From Spongiibacter nanhainus (GTDB lineage: Bacteria > Pseudomonadota > Gammaproteobacteria > Pseudomonadales > Spongiibacteraceae), in the NCBI RefSeq assembly GCF_016132545.1, contig NZ_CP066167.1, positions 2,879,001-2,943,000 of the forward strand: a stretch of DNA of 64,000 bases, written 5' to 3'. Shown here in pieces: positions 61,132 through 64,000 of this stretch. The notes beneath the pieces were generated by a model that saw only the letters and a program-made list of their open reading frames with translations, made no database searches and had not been told where the DNA came from. Position 1 is the stretch's first letter; each line of letters begins with the position of its first letter. The position numbers and the translations under genes were made by a program.

Positions 61132-61178
61132 ATTATCATTATTACGGATTATAACTGCAGCCCTCTTCGAGGTATTTC

Positions 61179-61949
61179 ATGCCCAAATCTGGTCAAGCGC
61201 GTGTCCTTACTGCTGAACAACAAGATCATGTCTTCGATGTGATCCAGCATCACCGGCACCCTGAAAAGAACACCGCCATCATGCAGATCAGTTTCAAGCT
61301 CGGGCTACGGGCCCAGGAGATTGCCCTGCTTCAGATAAAAGAGATCGCGAAGCTGAATCCCTCAGGTACCGACTTCAAGCTGCTCGAAGTTATGAGCCTC
61401 CCAGCGGCTTATACCAAGGGCGCTGATGCCATGGGGCGATCCAAAACTCAGTATAAGCGGCGAACAGTCAGTTTCGATGTGGCAAGTTTTGATCAAGTAG
61501 TCCGCCAAGTCGAGGCTCTAGCAAAAGCTGGCGTTGAGGTGAATCCAGAGGATTTCTATCCGCCAGTCAGAAAGCATCGCGGAAAATCGCGTGATCTACC
61601 CATGGTAGATGCGGCGCTTCGTGCCGCGCTGACAGACCATTTGCGTTTACGTATAGAAAAAGCCGGAACGCTCAAGCCCTCCTCCCCTCTTTTTATTACT
61701 CAGAAAGGTGGTAGCTACTCTCCAAACACCTTACAGGAGCACATGGCAGTAATACTTCGAGATTGGGCCTGCATCGAAAAAGCGAGTTCACATAGTGGCC
61801 GGCGTTCTTTGATAACGAATGTGATTCATAAACAGAAAAAATCGGTAAAAGTCGCGCAAAAAATTGCTGGTCACGTAAATCCATCGACCACATTGATCTA
61901 CGAAGAACCGCCCGAAGGCCAGATAAAAGAAGCCTTGGAAAATATTTAA
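61179..61949 (+). CDS. Small tyrosine-type site-specific recombinase
   Basis: A 256-residue phage-integrase-like protein. The catalytic set is visible: Arg44 in GLRAQEIALL, His205-x-x-Arg208 in SHSGRRSLIT, His232 in AGHVNPSTTLIY and the nucleophile Tyr241. It lacks the N-terminal SAM-like core-binding domain of full-length integrases, so it is a short, catalytic-domain-only form of the kind found on integrative elements. GAGG precedes the ATG. It could have mobilised this border, but no attachment-site repeat or tRNA target is visible nearby. Its stop is 2 bases from the end of the convergent helicase fragment. Confidence 0.8.
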   Translation: MPKSGQARVLTAEQQDHVFDVIQHHRHPEKNTAIMQISFKLGLRAQEIALLQIKEIAKLNPSGTDFKLLEVMSLPAAYTKGADAMGRSKTQYKRRTVSFDVASFDQVVRQVEALAKAGVEVNPEDFYPPVRKHRGKSRDLPMVDAALRAALTDHLRLRIEKAGTLKPSSPLFITQKGGSYSPNTLQEHMAVILRDWACIEKASSHSGRRSLITNVIHKQKKSVKVAQKIAGHVNPSTTLIYEEPPEGQIKEALENI

Positions 61950-61951
61950 TG

Positions 61952-63130
61952 TTACAGCGTATGCTTCCCGACAATTGGGCAGCCCGGAAATATAGGTTGA
62001 AGCAGTAAAGTATGAAATTTCGCCCTTGTAACTGCGACCCGTAGTATTTTACGACTACGTCTATAGGGCGCCGGATCTCCCCACCACACAAAGGAAGACT
62101 CGAAACCTTTCCCATTATGGCGAGATTCTCTAACGACAATAACACCGTCAAATTGCTTGCCTTTAGATTTGTGTATTGTCATAACCTGAATACCCGGAGG
62201 ATCATCAACTCCGTTGAGAATCTGGTCTTGAGCTAGAGCGCTTTCAAGGACTTCTCTCGCACCGGTATAGTGTCCATCCCGTGCCCACACACCTCCCAGC
62301 CCCGCACTTATAAGGCGGCCTCTGTTGAACGCCACTAAATAATCTAAGTTTCGTGCAACCTGGACTAAATCTTGGTCACGGGTTCGCCGAAGTTCCCTCT
62401 TAACAAAATTCCAGTCCTTAGCCGGATCACCCGACAGAGTATTTTGGCTTATGGTATCAATCAAGCTAAGAACGTTTTGAACAAATGCAGCCTTAGAAAC
62501 CTTGTCCTCTCTAGCCTTATCAGCCCACCCTAGCCATTTAGCCGAAACTGACACTTTTCCAGTGGCCTTCTTGGCCGAAGCTAACAACTCTAGAGCACAA
62601 GCCAGATCGTTTAAACGATTAGACTCGCCTTTTGGTTCTAACAAAAAAGCAGCAAACCTAGCATTTAGTATCGACTCAGACTCATCAAACGCGAGACTAT
62701 GTCGAACAGGCTTTTCATCAGAATTTAATGCGGCTGATATTTTTGCCGCTGTCGCTCCTGAGTGAGCTAGTATTGCTATACTTCTTGCATACGTTCCTGT
62801 TTTTCGCTTAACAGCCCTATGCAATGCGCCTAGAGCCATCCTAAGTCTACTATTTTGACTCCGCGTCTTAGGGTTTAGAGTTAGTGAAGAAATCCCTTCA
62901 TATGGTGCCCCCCTGATATTCCCCGAAAGAATATCTTGACCAAAAACTGCTATTTCTGTTCCTGAGCTGCGATGGTTTTGGGCGCCTAAATCGACTTCCA
63001 GAGGATCTAGGGCACCTTTAATTGCATCAATTCGTTCTGGACCCACGCCAGGAAGATGATCAAATATCTGCTGTTCTAAATCAGCCAAACAAACGATTTG
63101 GCTGTTGGACGATAGTAATTCAATACATTT
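61952..63130 (-). pseudogene. UvrD/Rep-type helicase, C-terminal part cut by an insertion
   Basis: The frame is open from the insertion-sequence end at 63130 to the stop at 61952. It contains superfamily-1 helicase motifs of the C-terminal half: VQVMTIHKSKGKQFDGVIVV-like motif V (IQVMTIHKSKGKQFDGVIV) and motif VI (LRVAVTRAKFHTLLLQP). The N-terminal ATPase part with Walker A and B is not in the window. Upstream of base 63088 the family reading continues (ELLSSNSQIVCLADLEQQIF) right up to the IS boundary, so the gene was interrupted by the insertion of the IS3 element. UvrD-like helicases of this kind are also found in phage-defence or mobile-element modules. Confidence 0.75.
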
Positions 63131-63193
63131 TGAATCGCCCCCAGTTTGCTAGACACCTTTTAGCCATAGAAAATGGCACAAAGAGAGGTGTTT

Positions 63194-63472
63194 ATGAGCA
63201 AGCAGCGTTATCCAGAAGAGTTCAAGATTGAAGCGGTTAAGCAGGTCACGGTATCGGGTCACAGCGTAGCCGATGTGGCCCAACGGCTAGGCACAACAAC
63301 TCATAGCCTTTACGCATGGATTAAGCGTTACGGCCCTAACTCAGAAGCGCATCGCAAGGAGTCCGATGATGCTGCGGAGATCCGACGTCTACAGAAGGAC
63401 TTGAAGCGCGTTACTGAAGAGCGTGACCTGTTAAAAAAAGCCGCGGCGTACTTCGCAAGCCACCCCGAGTAA
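63194..63472 (+). CDS. IS3-family transposase OrfA
   Basis: A 92-residue OrfA starting at MSKQRYPEEFKIEAVKQVTV with GAGAGG upstream. It has the helix-turn-helix (SVADVAQRLGTTTHSLYAWIKRYG) and a leucine-zipper-like tail (EIRRLQKDLKRVTEERDLL) for dimerisation. A run of seven A before G (63433-63439) just before its end is a standard -1 ribosomal frameshift site that would fuse it to OrfB to make the active OrfAB transposase. Confidence 0.9.
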   Translation: MSKQRYPEEFKIEAVKQVTVSGHSVADVAQRLGTTTHSLYAWIKRYGPNSEAHRKESDDAAEIRRLQKDLKRVTEERDLLKKAAAYFASHPE

Positions 63473-64000
63473 GATACGCCTTTATCGCTGAACACCACAG
63501 CTCTCATTCTGTACGGCAGTTATGTCAGCTGTTTGGTGTTCAACCCAGCGGGTACTACGCCTGGAAGAAACATCCAAAATCCAAGCGACAGATTGATGAT
63601 GAGCGTCTTACTGGTCTCATCAAGCAGTATTGGCTTGAATCAGGCTGCGTCTATGGCTATCGCAAGATTCATAGAGATCTAAGGGACGCGGGTGAGCGTT
63701 GTGGCCTAAATCGCGTACATCGTTTGATGAAGCTTGAAGGCATTAAGGCTCAGGTTGGGTACCGCAAGCCCAGACAGCGCGGTGGAGAACGACATGTCAT
63801 CACACCCAATGTGCTAGACCGGCAGTTTGATCCGGTCATGCCAAATCAGGCTTGGGTTACCGATATTACGTACATCAAGACCCATGAAGGCTGGCTTTAC
63901 CTCGCAGCGGTGATGGATCTCTTCTCTCGCCGTATCATTGGTTGGTCTATGCAGTCTCGCATAACCAAAGAGCTTGTGCTGGATGCATTACTAATGGCTG
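63439..64000 (+). CDS. IS3-family transposase OrfB (partial, continues beyond window)
   Basis: In the -1 frame relative to OrfA, the sequence after the slippery run reads through HHSSHSVRQLCQLFGVQPSG, the HTH_21-like region, and into the DDE integrase core: the first catalytic Asp in WVTDITYIKTH and the second in AAVMDLFSRRIIGWS. The third acidic residue lies beyond 64000. It is expected to be made as OrfAB by frameshifting. The intact reading frame up to the window edge suggests a recent, possibly active insertion. Confidence 0.88.

Larger units (their letters stand above)
63131..64000 (+). mobile_element. IS3-family insertion sequence, left end to window edge
   Basis: The element begins at about 63131 with TGAATCGCCCCC, like the TGAACCGCCCC-type ends of IS3 relatives. 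It carries the usual two overlapping frames, orfA (63194-63472) and orfB (from about 63439, open at the window end), linked by a slippery A7 run. It interrupts the helicase gene. The right end, the target duplication and the last part of the transposase lie outside the window. Confidence 0.85.

Noticed and set aside
61952-63130. A defence-system helicase with a partner nuclease.
   Set aside because: Only the C-terminal helicase half is present and it is cut by an insertion; the neighbouring recombinase is not a nuclease partner, so no system can be claimed.
1-64000. CRISPR arrays, tRNA or rRNA genes.
   Set aside because: I saw no regularly spaced direct repeats, no cloverleaf-like sequence and no rRNA-like stretch on either strand; a covariance search would be needed to exclude a diverged tRNA.

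Overview
The window reads as a catabolic island from a Gram-negative, most likely gammaproteobacterial, chromosome. Two TonB-dependent receptors with signal peptides show an outer membrane, and the coding is dense and GC-rich with Shine-Dalgarno leaders. The mix of CYP101-like P450s, many acyl-CoA dehydrogenases (ACADs), SCP-x/Ltp2-type thiolase-fold proteins and TonB receptors resembles marine Spongiibacteraceae/Halieaceae-type degraders of terpenoids or steroids. That taxonomic placement is inference only. No rRNA, tRNA or CRISPR array was seen.

Layout. (1) 1-7000, minus strand: a TonB receptor heads an apparent operon with an SDR, an APH-type kinase-like protein, a CYP101-like P450, a second SDR and an aldehyde dehydrogenase cut by the window edge. 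(2) 7479-9565, plus: TetR regulator and a coniferyl-type aldehyde dehydrogenase. (3) 9742-12046, minus: two GntR/FadR-type regulators, one of which is an internal tandem duplication (two HTH-FCD units in one chain). (4) 12327-29207, plus: the core operon, with CoA ligases, crotonase, double-hotdog hydratase, an ACAD pair, a flavoprotein, an Ltp2-like aldolase with its DUF35 partner, PaaK-like proteins, a small membrane protein, a membrane-anchored protein of the linalool dehydratase/isomerase (LDI) family, an aldehyde dehydrogenase and a DUF2889 protein. (5) 29234-30046: a scar where two truncated genes meet. (6) 30059-34754, minus: a small membrane protein, thiolase-like protein, flavin reductase with a MarR-like tail, alpha/beta hydrolase and crotonase. 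(7) 35106-40948, plus: thiolase, FadB/FadJ-like bifunctional enzyme, ACAD and a second P450. (8) 41089-43350: a decayed patch with a frameshifted LysR gene, a doubly frameshifted sterol-desaturase-family gene and a patatin relic. (9) 43467-50561, minus: nitronate-monooxygenase-like protein, two ACADs, a fused double CoA-transferase and an amidohydrolase. (10) 50659-58262: AraC regulator, an ACAD pair, crotonase, MFS transporter and acyl-CoA synthetase. (11) 58370-60673: second TonB receptor. (12) 61033-64000: mobile-element debris, comprising an IS30-type transposase stub, a tyrosine recombinase, a helicase gene cut by an insertion, and the left end of an IS3-family element.

How it may work together (inference): the TonB receptors import a hydrophobic substrate; P450s, SDRs and aldehyde dehydrogenases oxidise it to an acid; the ligases or CoA-transferase activate it; ACAD pairs, the hydratases and the Ltp2/DUF35 pair shorten a branched or cyclic chain by a retro-aldol step; thiolases and the FadB-like enzyme finish beta-oxidation. 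The LDI-family protein points to a tertiary alcohol or alkene, hence a terpenoid-like substrate. A 16-bp AT-rich palindrome (consensus AATCATAYATATGATT) recurs in five intergenic regions before the main operons and both receptors, and is the best candidate for a common operator.
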